DNA of 9,503 bases from an uncultured Moraxellaceae bacterium (GCA_937928295.1 CALEYY010000202.1:1-9503), one strand, 5' to 3'; positions 1 to 6,016 are shown, numbered from the stretch's first letter. The notes: a model not told the origin generated them from the sequence alone. Program-made: numbers and translations.

Positions 1-30
1 CTGGAGTTCAGACGTGTGCTCTTCCGATCT
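1..30. other. Illumina TruSeq adapter/primer remnant (contamination)
   Basis: All 30 bases match, from memory, the 3' portion of the TruSeq read-2 (multiplexing) primer; the last bases are GTGCTCTTCCGATCT, the hallmark of Illumina Y-adapters. It sits exactly at the left edge, so it is untrimmed library adapter assembled onto the end of a contig and not part of the genome. Any reading frame that crosses this junction is artificial, and the first gene has lost its 5' end here. The sequence should be trimmed before deposition or homology searching. Confidence 0.97.
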
Positions 31-353
31 ACTTGTTCGTCTTTCACGGCTATACCGAGCTGTGGGTTGACGGTCAATGGCTCAAGGCTACACCCGCCTT
101 CAACCGCTCCTTGTGCGAGAAGGCCGGTATCCGTCCGTTGGAGTTCGACGGCAGCGCCGATTCTGTCTTCCATGAATTCGATGTCAGTGGCCGCCGTCAC
201 ATGGAGTATGTGCATGACCGTGGTGTCTACGCCGATCTGCCGCGCGAGGAACTGCTGGCCACGTGGCGCGAGCACTACAAGAGCTTCGCCGACTGGGGTC
301 AGGTGGCCGGTAGCGGTGCCGACTTCGCGCAAGAGGTGGGTAAGCCATCATGA
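31..353 (+). CDS. Transglutaminase-like domain protein, 3' part only
   Basis: This is an open frame (codons in phase with 33) of about 106 residues that ends with TGA at 351-353. Its real start lies beyond the contig edge and is replaced by adapter. The visible segment begins LFVFHGYTELWVDGQW and continues LKATPAFN. This resembles the His-containing strand of bacterial transglutaminase-like (cysteine protease fold) proteins, where a His in an H-x-[WY]-x-E context is followed by a G-x-W turn. The His is the fifth visible residue (45-47). The nucleophilic Cys would be upstream and is not in the window. The Asp that usually follows the G-x-W turn appears as Ala-Thr (KATP). Such proteins may cleave or cross-link amide bonds, but the substrate is unknown. 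The gene overlaps the next one by ATGA, so the two are probably co-translated. Confidence 0.7.
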
Positions 354-1216
354 CGACGCGCCGGGAATTTGCCGGCTTCGCGGGCGGCCCCCTGGTGGCC
401 GATGTCTACGGCCCGGTCGGCGCGCCCACGGTGCTGCTGCTGCACGGTGGCGGACAAACCCGCCATGCCTGGGGCAAGGCCGGGCAAGTGCTGGGCGATG
501 CCGGCTGGTACACCGTTGCGCTGGACCTGCCGGGGCATGGCGATAGCGCCTGGGCCACGGATGGCGACTACCGCATCGAGACGCTGGCCGACACCATGTG
601 CCGCATCTGGCGCGAGCTGGGAACGCCGCTGGCGGTGGTCGGCGCCTCCCTGGGGGGCTTGACCAGCATGGCCGCCATCGGGCGCCCACATGCGCCGCCG
701 ATCAACGCGCTGGTGCTGGTGGACATCGCGCCGCGCATGGAAGAAGCCGGTGTCGAGCGCATCGTGCGCTTCATGCGGGCGCGGCCCGATGGCTTTGCGT
801 CGCTCGAAGAAGCCGCGCAACACATCGCTGACTACCGTGGGCGGCCAATGGAAGGACCGATCGAGGGCCTGAAGAAAAACCTGCGCCTCAATGCGCAAGG
901 CCGCTGGAATTGGCACTGGGATCCGCTCATGATGAGCGAGGCCAACCACAACCACCGGCGCGACGCGGACGGCTACGAGCGCGCCTTGCGCGGTCTGCAG
1001 GCGCCCACCCTGCTGCTGCGCGGCCAGCGCAGCGACGTCATCAGCGAAGAAGATGCGCGTGCCCTGGTGCAAACCTTGCCGCGGGCGCGCTTTGTCGATC
1101 TGAAGGGCGCCGGCCACATGATTGCCGGTGATGCCAACGATGCCTTTGTCGCCAGCGTGGCGGACTTTCTGCATGAAGTGATGCCGCCGGCAAAGGCTCC
1201 GGCGAGCGGAATCTGA
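350..1216 (+). CDS. Alpha/beta-hydrolase fold enzyme
   Basis: The product is a 288-residue complete alpha/beta hydrolase, a usual length for the family. The oxyanion-hole segment LLLHGGG lies near residues 29-35. A DLPGHGDS stretch lies at 59-66. The nucleophile elbow GASLGG gives Ser100. The acid is probably Asp229 (GQRSDVIS) and the base His256 (GAGHMI), so the triad looks intact. A lid region rich in charged and aromatic residues lies at about 125-215. No signal peptide is seen, so it should be cytoplasmic. The start ATG overlaps the stop of the upstream gene (ATGA), and GAGGTG at 333-338 could serve as ribosome binding site. The family includes C-C bond hydrolases, lactonases, esterases and thioesterases. 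Beside CoA ligases it may hydrolyse a pathway ester, lactone or diketone, but the sequence does not decide this. The stop codon lies in the first unit of a hexamer repeat. Confidence 0.92.
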   Translation: MTTRREFAGFAGGPLVADVYGPVGAPTVLLLHGGGQTRHAWGKAGQVLGDAGWYTVALDLPGHGDSAWATDGDYRIETLADTMCRIWRELGTPLAVVGASLGGLTSMAAIGRPHAPPINALVLVDIAPRMEEAGVERIVRFMRARPDGFASLEEAAQHIADYRGRPMEGPIEGLKKNLRLNAQGRWNWHWDPLMMSEANHNHRRDADGYERALRGLQAPTLLLRGQRSDVISEEDARALVQTLPRARFVDLKGAGHMIAGDANDAFVASVADFLHEVMPPAKAPASGI

Positions 1217-1248
1217 ATCTGAACCTGAACCTGAACCTGAACCTGAAC
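1213..1248 (+). repeat. Tandem hexamer repeat, CTGAAC x6
   Basis: Six head-to-tail 6-bp units: one CTGAAT followed by five identical CTGAAC. The array starts within the stop codon of the alpha/beta hydrolase and ends directly before the ribosome binding site of the synthetase gene. Each unit carries a TGA in the hydrolase frame (1214, 1220, 1226, 1232, 1238, 1244), so gain or loss of units cannot change the hydrolase protein, only the length of the intergenic leader. The array fills nearly all of the 44-bp gap between the two genes. Confidence 0.95.
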
Positions 1249-1249
1249 G

Positions 1250-1254
1250 AGGAG
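1250..1254 (+). promoter_or_regulatory. Ribosome binding site of the acyl-CoA synthetase gene
   Basis: AGGAG lies 6 nt before the ATG at 1261 and directly after the hexamer array. It supports the 1261 start over an out-of-frame ATG at 1256. Confidence 0.8.
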
Positions 1255-1260
1255 CATGCA

Positions 1261-2778
1261 ATGAGTTTGCGATCTTTCACCTTGCACGATCTCATCCACC
1301 GCAACGCCGGGCTGCACGGCCCGAACACCGCCCTGGTGTTCGGCGATCAGCGGGTCACGCATGCCCAGTACGCCGAACGCACGGCGCGCCTGGCCGCCGG
1401 TCTGGCCGATGCGGGCGTGGGCCGGGGCGACCGGCTGGCGATCCTGGCACCGAACTGCCTGGAATACGTCGACCTGTTCGGTGCCGTCGCCCATCTGGGC
1501 GCGATCGTGGTGCCGATCAACTGGCGGCTGTCGGCCGAGGAGGTCGCCTACGTCATCGAGGACGTGGCCCCCAGGGTATTGATCGTGGCCGATGAATTCA
1601 AGGCGCTACTCCCGCAGCAAGGGCTGGACGGCATGCAGCGCTACACGCTGGGGACGGCGCCGGGCGCGGCGCAGGCGCCGTGGCAGCCGGTCAGAGCCCT
1701 GTATCTCGATCGCACCGTGCCGCCCGCCGATCTGAATGACGATGAGGGGCTTGTCATCATCCACACCGCCGCCGTGGGCGGGCGGCCGCGCGGCGCGCTG
1801 CTCTCGCACCGCGGCCTGATCGCCGCCAGCCTGCAGACGCAACTGGCCTGGCAATTGACCACGGCAGATGTCAATCTGGGCGTCTTGCCGCTGTTTCACG
1901 TGGCCGCCATCGGCTTCCTGCTGGCCACGCAGCAGGCGGGCGGGGCGACGCTGCTGATGACACGTTTCGATCCGCCCAGTCTGGTCAAACATATCGACGA
2001 GGACGGGGGCAGCCTGATCGGCACCTTTCCACCGATGCTGGGCGCCCTGCTGGACGCCGCCGCGGCCCAAGGCTCTGCACTGGCCAGGCTGCGCGTGGTG
2101 TCGGGGATCGATGTGCCCGAGACCATCGCGCGCTTGCGTACTACCTGTCCCCAGGCGACCTTCTGGAGTGCCTACGGCCAGACCGAGACCTCGGGCTCGG
2201 TCAGCCTGGCGCCATTTGACGAGCGCCCCGGCAGCGCCGGGCGTCCCACCGCGCTGAACACGGTCGCGGTGGTGGACGAGCTGGACCGCCCGCTGCCCAC
2301 AGGCGCCACCGGCGAGATCGTGGTGCGGGGGCCGATGGTGTTCCAGGGCTACTGGCGCTGCGAAGCAGACAACGCCTTCACGCTGCGCAACGGCTGGCAC
2401 CACACGGGCGACATGGGGCGCATCGATGCCGAGGGCTACCTCTGGTACAGCGGGCGTTCACCGGCCAAGGAGTTGATCAAGCCGGGGGGCGAGAACGTTT
2501 ATCCGGCTGAAGTCGAGCGGGCCATTCTGGAGCACCCGGCGCTGGCGCAGGTGGTGGTCATCGGGGTGCCCGACGTTCAGTGGGGCGAGGCGGTCAAGGC
2601 CATCTGCGTGCTGAAGGCTGGGCACACGCTGAGTGCTGAAGAATTGATCGAGTTCGTGGGCGGTCGCATCGCACGCTACAAGAAACCCAAGCATGTGGTG
2701 TTTGTATCGGCACTCCCCTTGGGGAGTGCCGATAGCATTGACCGCGCGGCCGTCAAGGCCGCGCACGGCGGGGCCTGA
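1261..2778 (+). CDS. AMP-binding acyl-CoA synthetase with atypical A3 and A10 motifs
   Basis: The product is a 505-residue member of the ANL (adenylate-forming) superfamily, which normally converts a carboxylic acid, ATP and CoA to acyl-CoA via an acyl-AMP. The large N-terminal domain (about 1-400) contains YGQTET, typical of the A5 motif, and HTGDMGRIDAEGY, which carries the ribose-binding Asp. The C-terminal domain has GRSPAKELIKPGGENVYP. Two core motifs deviate. The phosphate-binding loop, usually [YH]TSGTTGxPKG, is HTAAVGGRPRG at 168-178. The C-terminal motif, usually PKTxxGKIxR, is PLGSADSIDR at 486-495, with Ser492 where the catalytic lysine is expected. I recall related proteobacterial ligases with an HTAAV loop, so this may be a subfamily trait and not decay; the reading frame is intact. 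It follows the hydrolase after the hexamer repeat and converges on the SDR gene. An AMP-forming ligase is the default call; specificity is unknown. Confidence 0.9.
   Translation: MSLRSFTLHDLIHRNAGLHGPNTALVFGDQRVTHAQYAERTARLAAGLADAGVGRGDRLAILAPNCLEYVDLFGAVAHLGAIVVPINWRLSAEEVAYVIEDVAPRVLIVADEFKALLPQQGLDGMQRYTLGTAPGAAQAPWQPVRALYLDRTVPPADLNDDEGLVIIHTAAVGGRPRGALLSHRGLIAASLQTQLAWQLTTADVNLGVLPLFHVAAIGFLLATQQAGGATLLMTRFDPPSLVKHIDEDGGSLIGTFPPMLGALLDAAAAQGSALARLRVVSGIDVPETIARLRTTCPQATFWSAYGQTETSGSVSLAPFDERPGSAGRPTALNTVAVVDELDRPLPTGATGEIVVRGPMVFQGYWRCEADNAFTLRNGWHHTGDMGRIDAEGYLWYSGRSPAKELIKPGGENVYPAEVERAILEHPALAQVVVIGVPDVQWGEAVKAICVLKAGHTLSAEELIEFVGGRIARYKKPKHVVFVSALPLGSADSIDRAAVKAAHGGA
2705..2734. repeat. 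Perfect inverted repeat (14-bp arms, 2-nt spacer) inside the synthetase gene
   Basis: The left arm 2705-2718 (TATCGGCACTCCCC) and the right arm 2721-2734 (GGGGAGTGCCGATA) are exact reverse complements around TT. It encodes the atypical A10 segment of the synthetase (about residues 482-492) and lies 42 bp before that gene's stop. There is no T-run after either side, so it is not a standard intrinsic terminator, but its position before two convergent stop codons fits an RNA hairpin at a transcript end. Confidence 0.95.
2744..2764. repeat. Second inverted repeat before the convergent junction
   Basis: GCGCGGCC (2744-2751) and GGCCGCGC (2757-2764) are perfect reverse complements around the 5-nt loop GTCAA. 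It lies 9 bp after the longer palindrome and also within the synthetase coding region. In GC-rich DNA an 8-bp hairpin alone is weak evidence; its interest is its place next to two others. Confidence 0.85.
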
Positions 2779-2793
2779 TGGCCATGTCAGCCC
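2771..2793. repeat. Inverted repeat spanning both convergent stop codons
   Basis: GGGCcTGA (2771-2778, one bulged C) can pair with TCAGCCC (2787-2793), leaving the entire 8-bp intergenic sequence TGGCCATG as the loop. The two stop codons, TGA on plus and TGA on minus, form part of the stem. Facing TGA codons pair trivially, so only the GGGC/GCCC part adds information. It may act with the two upstream hairpins as a shared transcript end; that role is inferred. Confidence 0.5.
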
Positions 2794-3596
2794 GGTGTGC
2801 TCAAACCGCCGTTGACGCTGAGCGTCTGGCCGGTGATGGCATCGGACTCCGGTCCGGCAAAGAACGCCGCCGCGTTGGCGATGTCCTGGCAATGTACTGG
2901 AAACAGCATGCGCTTGCGCAGGTTCTCGATCATGCCCGTGCCATGGCCGCCTTCGAGCGCTGGCGAGCCCGGACCCCAGCGCGGCTCGGCATCCCAGATG
3001 TAGCTCATCGCCACCGAGTTGACGCGAATGCCGTCGCGCCCCAGCTCACGTGCCAGCACGCGGCACATTTGCATCATGCCGCCTGTGGCGCCGCCAATGA
3101 AGGATTCGCCGACCGTGGCCACGCGGCCCGCGTCGGTACCCACCGCGACGATCTTGCCGCGGCCGTGCAGTGCCATGACGCGGGCGGCCGCCTGGATCGC
3201 AAACGCGCGGGTGAGCCAGTGGGCGCGGATGTAGTTGTCGAAGTCGCCGTCGCTCATTTCCTTGAAAAGGCGAAAGGACGGCGAATCGGCACTGGCACCT
3301 GCGCCGCTGGCCACCAGGATGTCAAGGCGACCGTGGCGCTCGGCAACTCGATCCACCATGGCACGAACCGCGTCGCTATTGGTCAGGTCGGCTTGTTCAA
3401 ACGTGGCGCTGTAGCCGTTCGCAGCGATCTCGTTGATCACCGCCTGCCCGGCTTCGGGATTGCGGCCGTTGACGACCACGTGCGCGCCGCGCCGCGCCAA
3501 CTCCAGCGCAATGGCACGACCGATGAAGGCCGTGGCACCGGTGACGAGGGCGATCTGGCCTTGAAGTTGACCGCCAGGCAAGGGTGCTGGGTTCAT
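2787..3596 (-). CDS. Short-chain dehydrogenase/reductase family protein lacking the classical catalytic residues
   Basis: The product has 269 residues, usual for classical SDRs, with a Rossmann fold. The cofactor loop TGATAFIG is at 19-26, and Arg45 after the second strand (NGR) hints at NADP(H). The C-terminal ITGQTLSVNGG motif is typical of the family. The catalytic tetrad is not. NNAG is replaced by ASGA at 96-99. The active-site Asn position is His126 (RAHWL). The Ser position reads VGTD (152-155). The YxxxK motif appears as IGGAT (167-171) before GGMMQMCRVLA. It may therefore be a non-catalytic subunit or have altered chemistry; the pseudoenzyme subunit BbsC of the BbsCD dehydrogenase in anaerobic toluene degradation is a known parallel. 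The start at 3596 is chosen because AGGAG lies 8 nt upstream; the frame is open for 32 further codons. It is convergent with the synthetase and divergent from the MaoC gene. Confidence 0.9.
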   Translation of the reverse strand: MNPAPLPGGQLQGQIALVTGATAFIGRAIALELARRGAHVVVNGRNPEAGQAVINEIAANGYSATFEQADLTNSDAVRAMVDRVAERHGRLDILVASGAGASADSPSFRLFKEMSDGDFDNYIRAHWLTRAFAIQAAARVMALHGRGKIVAVGTDAGRVATVGESFIGGATGGMMQMCRVLARELGRDGIRVNSVAMSYIWDAEPRWGPGSPALEGGHGTGMIENLRKRMLFPVHCQDIANAAAFFAGPESDAITGQTLSVNGGLSTPG

Positions 3597-3724
3597 CCGC
3601 TGTTCTCCTGCGCTAGACGACATAAAAACCTGATTGTGCCAAAACAGCGGGCCAGGCCGATAGAGGGATTGCCCGCAGAGAACCACTTTCATCCATCACC
3701 ACCCATCAATCACCGGACTTCAAA
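3597..3724. promoter_or_regulatory. Divergent intergenic region, likely promoter/operator region
   Basis: This 128-bp gap between the divergently transcribed SDR and MaoC genes is the largest non-coding stretch in the window and contains short AT-richer patches. I do not see a convincing sigma-70 or sigma-54 promoter by eye. An 8-bp inverted repeat, CCGCTGTT (3597-3604) and AACAGCGG (3643-3650), flanks the SDR ribosome binding site with a 38-bp spacer; it could be two operator half-sites, an mRNA stem masking the SDR start, or chance. Its regulatory role is inferred from position only. Confidence 0.4.
3605..3609 (-). promoter_or_regulatory. Ribosome binding site deciding the SDR start
   Basis: On the minus strand AGGAG lies 8 nt before the ATG at 3596-3594. 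The longer in-frame ATG options upstream have no comparable site, so the shorter protein starting MNPAPLPGG is preferred. Confidence 0.8.
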
Positions 3725-4210
3725 ATGGCCAACCTGACCGACAGCGCCAAGTCGCATCATTTCAAGACGCACCGACGCACCATCACCGAAACCGACATCG
3801 TCACCTTCGTCAATGTGGTCGGCTTGCATGAACCATTTTTCATCGACATGGAGTACATCCGGGAGAACATGACCGGATCGCATCGCAGCCGCTTTGCGCC
3901 CGGCCCGATGGTCATCTCGCTAGGCATGGGGCTGCTGGCGACTTACGTGGCGGGCATCATCAAGGGCACGCTCAAAGGCCACGAAGTCGGCCCGTTCGGC
4001 GGTATGACCGGCGTACAGGCGCGCCTGCGCGGTGCGCTGTTTCCGGGCGACACCATTCATGTCGAAGGGGAGGCCCGACTGCTCCCCACGACCTCGCGCG
4101 GCTATACCCTGATGGAGTTGCAACACTTGGTTATCAATCAGCGTGGCGAGACTATTGTTGACTTCACTGAAACCATTACTTTTTTGCCCAAGGAGGTCGG
4201 TACCCGGTGA
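3725..4210 (+). CDS. MaoC-like hotdog-fold protein, probable acyl-CoA hydratase family subunit
   Basis: The product has 161 residues, usual for a single-hotdog MaoC-like dehydratase. Members hydrate 2-enoyl-CoA thioesters or reverse this. The opening RRTITETDIVTFVNVVG (17-33) matches the start of the fold, and RFAPGPMVISLGMGL (56-70) is the long central helix region, followed by GALFPGDTIHVEGEARLL. The hydratase motif usually reads G-D-x-N-P-x-H; here the aligned stretch is G33-L-H-E-P-F-F39, so the catalytic Asp and His are Leu and Phe. It may be a structural partner, as ChsH1 is for ChsH2 in steroid degradation, or may use other residues. No strong ribosome binding site precedes the ATG. 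It begins the rightward gene series after the divergent region and is followed by a 113-bp gap. Confidence 0.85.
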   Translation: MANLTDSAKSHHFKTHRRTITETDIVTFVNVVGLHEPFFIDMEYIRENMTGSHRSRFAPGPMVISLGMGLLATYVAGIIKGTLKGHEVGPFGGMTGVQARLRGALFPGDTIHVEGEARLLPTTSRGYTLMELQHLVINQRGETIVDFTETITFLPKEVGTR

Positions 4211-4323
4211 CCCTGATGGTCCAAGTTCGCGGGCGCGACAGGGGCGCACGCTGATCCCAGACCCGGTCGCAAGCCATCCGGCACGGCTAAGTTCATTCCA
4301 TTTCAATACAACGACTAGACAAC
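4211..4323 (+). other. Intergenic gap between MaoC-like gene and CoA ligase gene
   Basis: This 113-bp non-coding stretch has an AT-richer tail (about 4288-4320). I see no clear promoter, no terminator hairpin and no Shine-Dalgarno match before the ligase ATG at 4324. An in-frame TAA at 4288-4290 rules out a much longer ligase N-terminus. Confidence 0.5.
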
Positions 4324-5973
4324 ATGATCGAATCTCAACTGAGCCCCAAACTGGTTCAACAAGCCAAGGCCGGCGGATACTGGCACAACAAGACCCTGCT
4401 CGATTTTCTGGACGAAGTCGCGCCCAGCCGCCTCGACAAAGTGGCCGTGACCGACCTGAACAGCATGACCGGGCAGGCGACCACCTTGTCGTACCGGCAA
4501 ATGCTGCGCCTGTCCAGGCGCATCGCGCTTGGTCTGGCGGCACTGGGCGTGGAGCGTGGCGACGTGGTGTCGTACCAGTTGCCAAACTGGTGGCAGTTTG
4601 TGGCACTGCACCTGGCCTGCCTGCGCATCGGCGCGGTGACCAACCCGGTGATGCCGATCTTCCGCCACCGCGAGTTGACCTTCATGCTCAGCCTGGCCGA
4701 ATCGAAGGTCATGATCGTGCCGCGCGAGTTTCGCGGTTTTGACCATGCCGCAATGCTGCGCGAGATTCAGCCGGCGCTGCCGCAGCTAAAGCATATCTTT
4801 GCGATCGGCGGCGAAGGCGACATGTCGTTCGAGAAGCACTTCATCGAGCGCCGCTGGGAGCAGGAAACGCCCAATGCCGATCGGTTGCTGGCCGAGCGCC
4901 GCCTGCACCCCGACGAGGTGTTGCAGTTGCTTTACACCTCCGGCACCACCGGTGAGCCCAAGGGCGCGTTGCACACCTCCAACACCCATTTCGCGAACAT
5001 CGTCGAGATCGTCAAGCGTTGCGGCTTGACCGCCGAGCATGTGTGTTTCATGCCCTCGCCGATGGCGCACCAGACCGGCTTTGCCATCGGCATGGAGCTG
5101 CCGCTGATGTTGGGTTCGAAGATCGTGCTGCAAGACACATGGGACGCCGAAGTGGCGCTTCAACGCATCCAGGACGAGGGAGTGCACTTCATGATGGCGG
5201 CCACGCCCTTCCTGGCCGACCTGACCGACCATTCCGCGCTCGACAAGTACGACATCTCCACGCTCAACATCTTTATCTCCGCCGGCGCGCCGATTCCGCG
5301 CGCGCTGGTGCAGCGCGCCACCGAGCGCTTGAAGGCCCACATCGTGTCGGGCTGGGGCATGACGGAAAACCTGCTGGTCACGACCACCCGCATCGGGGAT
5401 TCGCCGGGCAAGGTCTTCGGCACCGACGGCGTGCCCATGCCGGGCATGGAGATCCGCGTCGTCGATGCCGGTGGCGATGTCCTCGCCACCGGCGGGGAGG
5501 GGGAACTGCAGTCGAAGGGCCCCAGCAACTTCGTCGGCTACCTCAAGCGCCCCGCGTTGTACGGCATGGACGGCGAGGGCTGGTTCAAGACTGGTGACCT
5601 CGCGCGCATCGACGCCGACGGCTACGTGCGCATCACCGGCCGTGCTAAGGACATCATCATCCGCGGCGGCGAAAACGTCCCGGTAGTCGAGGTCGAGCAG
5701 ATGTTGCACCGCCATCCGGCCATCCAGGCGACCGCCGTGGTCGGCGTGCCCGATGCGCGTCTGGGTGAGCGCGCTGTGGCATATGTCACGCTCAAGCCTG
5801 GCCACGGGCTCACGCTCGACCAGATGAAGCACTTTCTTGAAGAGCAGGGCATGACGAAGCAGTACTGGCCGGAAACGTTGAACATCTTGGACGACTTGCC
5901 GCGCACACCCAGCGGAAAGATCCAGAAGTTCCGCTTGCGCGAGATGGCACGTGATGAAAACAAGGCCGATTGA
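4324..5973 (+). CDS. AliA-like (cyclohexanecarboxylate-type) AMP-forming CoA ligase
   Basis: The product is a 549-residue ANL-superfamily ligase with all core motifs intact. The phosphate loop YTSGTTGEPKG is at 204-214. GWGMTE is the A5 motif. GWFKTGDLARIDADGY carries the ribose-binding Asp, and GRAKDIIIRGGENV is the hinge region. PRTPSGKIQK near the C-terminus supplies the catalytic Lys532. The N-terminal part, with KVAVTDLNSMTGQ and SYQLPNWWQFVALHLACLRIG, resembles proteins annotated as cyclohexanecarboxylate-CoA ligase (AliA of alicyclic acid degradation). That resemblance is from memory, so the substrate is tentative; a medium-chain or branched acid is an alternative. It is expected to activate the free acid in the cytoplasm and feed the downstream thiolase, DUF35 and dehydrogenase genes. 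No clear ribosome binding site precedes the ATG. It has normal active-site motifs, unlike the synthetase at 1261-2778. Confidence 0.92.
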   Translation: MIESQLSPKLVQQAKAGGYWHNKTLLDFLDEVAPSRLDKVAVTDLNSMTGQATTLSYRQMLRLSRRIALGLAALGVERGDVVSYQLPNWWQFVALHLACLRIGAVTNPVMPIFRHRELTFMLSLAESKVMIVPREFRGFDHAAMLREIQPALPQLKHIFAIGGEGDMSFEKHFIERRWEQETPNADRLLAERRLHPDEVLQLLYTSGTTGEPKGALHTSNTHFANIVEIVKRCGLTAEHVCFMPSPMAHQTGFAIGMELPLMLGSKIVLQDTWDAEVALQRIQDEGVHFMMAATPFLADLTDHSALDKYDISTLNIFISAGAPIPRALVQRATERLKAHIVSGWGMTENLLVTTTRIGDSPGKVFGTDGVPMPGMEIRVVDAGGDVLATGGEGELQSKGPSNFVGYLKRPALYGMDGEGWFKTGDLARIDADGYVRITGRAKDIIIRGGENVPVVEVEQMLHRHPAIQATAVVGVPDARLGERAVAYVTLKPGHGLTLDQMKHFLEEQGMTKQYWPETLNILDDLPRTPSGKIQKFRLREMARDENKAD

Positions 5974-5978
5974 CCCAA

Positions 5979-6016
5979 CCCGGGCCCGTGGTTAGTACAG
6001 ACCGCACGGGCCCGGG
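5979..6016 (+). terminator. GC-rich hairpin between ligase and thiolase genes (attenuator or processing site)
   Basis: CCCGGGCCCGTG (5979-5990) and CACGGGCCCGGG (6005-6016) are perfect 12-bp reverse complements around a 14-nt loop. The stem starts 5 bp after the ligase stop and is followed by ATATTTAA, a poor U-tract. It could be a weak or partial intrinsic terminator, or an mRNA-stabilising hairpin that lets the downstream genes be expressed at a different level. Its sequence is certain; its function is inferred. Confidence 0.55.

Noticed and set aside
16..546. Open frame beginning in the adapter and running across the first two genes
   Set aside because: It starts in non-biological adapter sequence, is rich in Arg/Pro/Ala typical of an off-frame reading of GC-rich DNA, and conflicts with the recognisable transglutaminase and hydrolase frames.
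1213..1248. Hexamer array as a CRISPR-like or protein-repeat element
   Set aside because: Units are contiguous 6-mers without spacers and lie after the stop codon, so this is a microsatellite and neither CRISPR nor coding.
299..1261. Long antisense open frame opposite the alpha/beta hydrolase
   Set aside because: It shows no family motifs, has a repetitive Ser/Gly-rich start produced by the hexamer array, and lies opposite a clear alpha/beta hydrolase. Similar long antisense frames at 1606-2403 and 4786-5832 were dropped for the same reason.
2705..2734. Palindrome as a frameshift or insertion disrupting the synthetase gene
   Set aside because: The frame continues through it and the segment length matches the usual motif spacing to the following DRAAVKA, so the gene is not broken.
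3620..3645. Possible sigma-54 promoter on the minus strand (TTGGCAC, GTGCCAA on plus at 3636-3642)
   Set aside because: The GG element is present but the GC of the -12 element is not found at the required spacing.
2778..3737. Plus-strand frame opposite the SDR gene
   Set aside because: The minus strand carries an SDR with a good ribosome binding site and Rossmann motif; the plus frame has no recognisable domain and its composition is that of a GC-rich shadow.
4280..4323. Possible sigma-70 promoter before the CoA ligase gene
   Set aside because: The stretch is AT-richer than its surroundings, but no -35/-10 pair with acceptable match and spacing is visible by eye.
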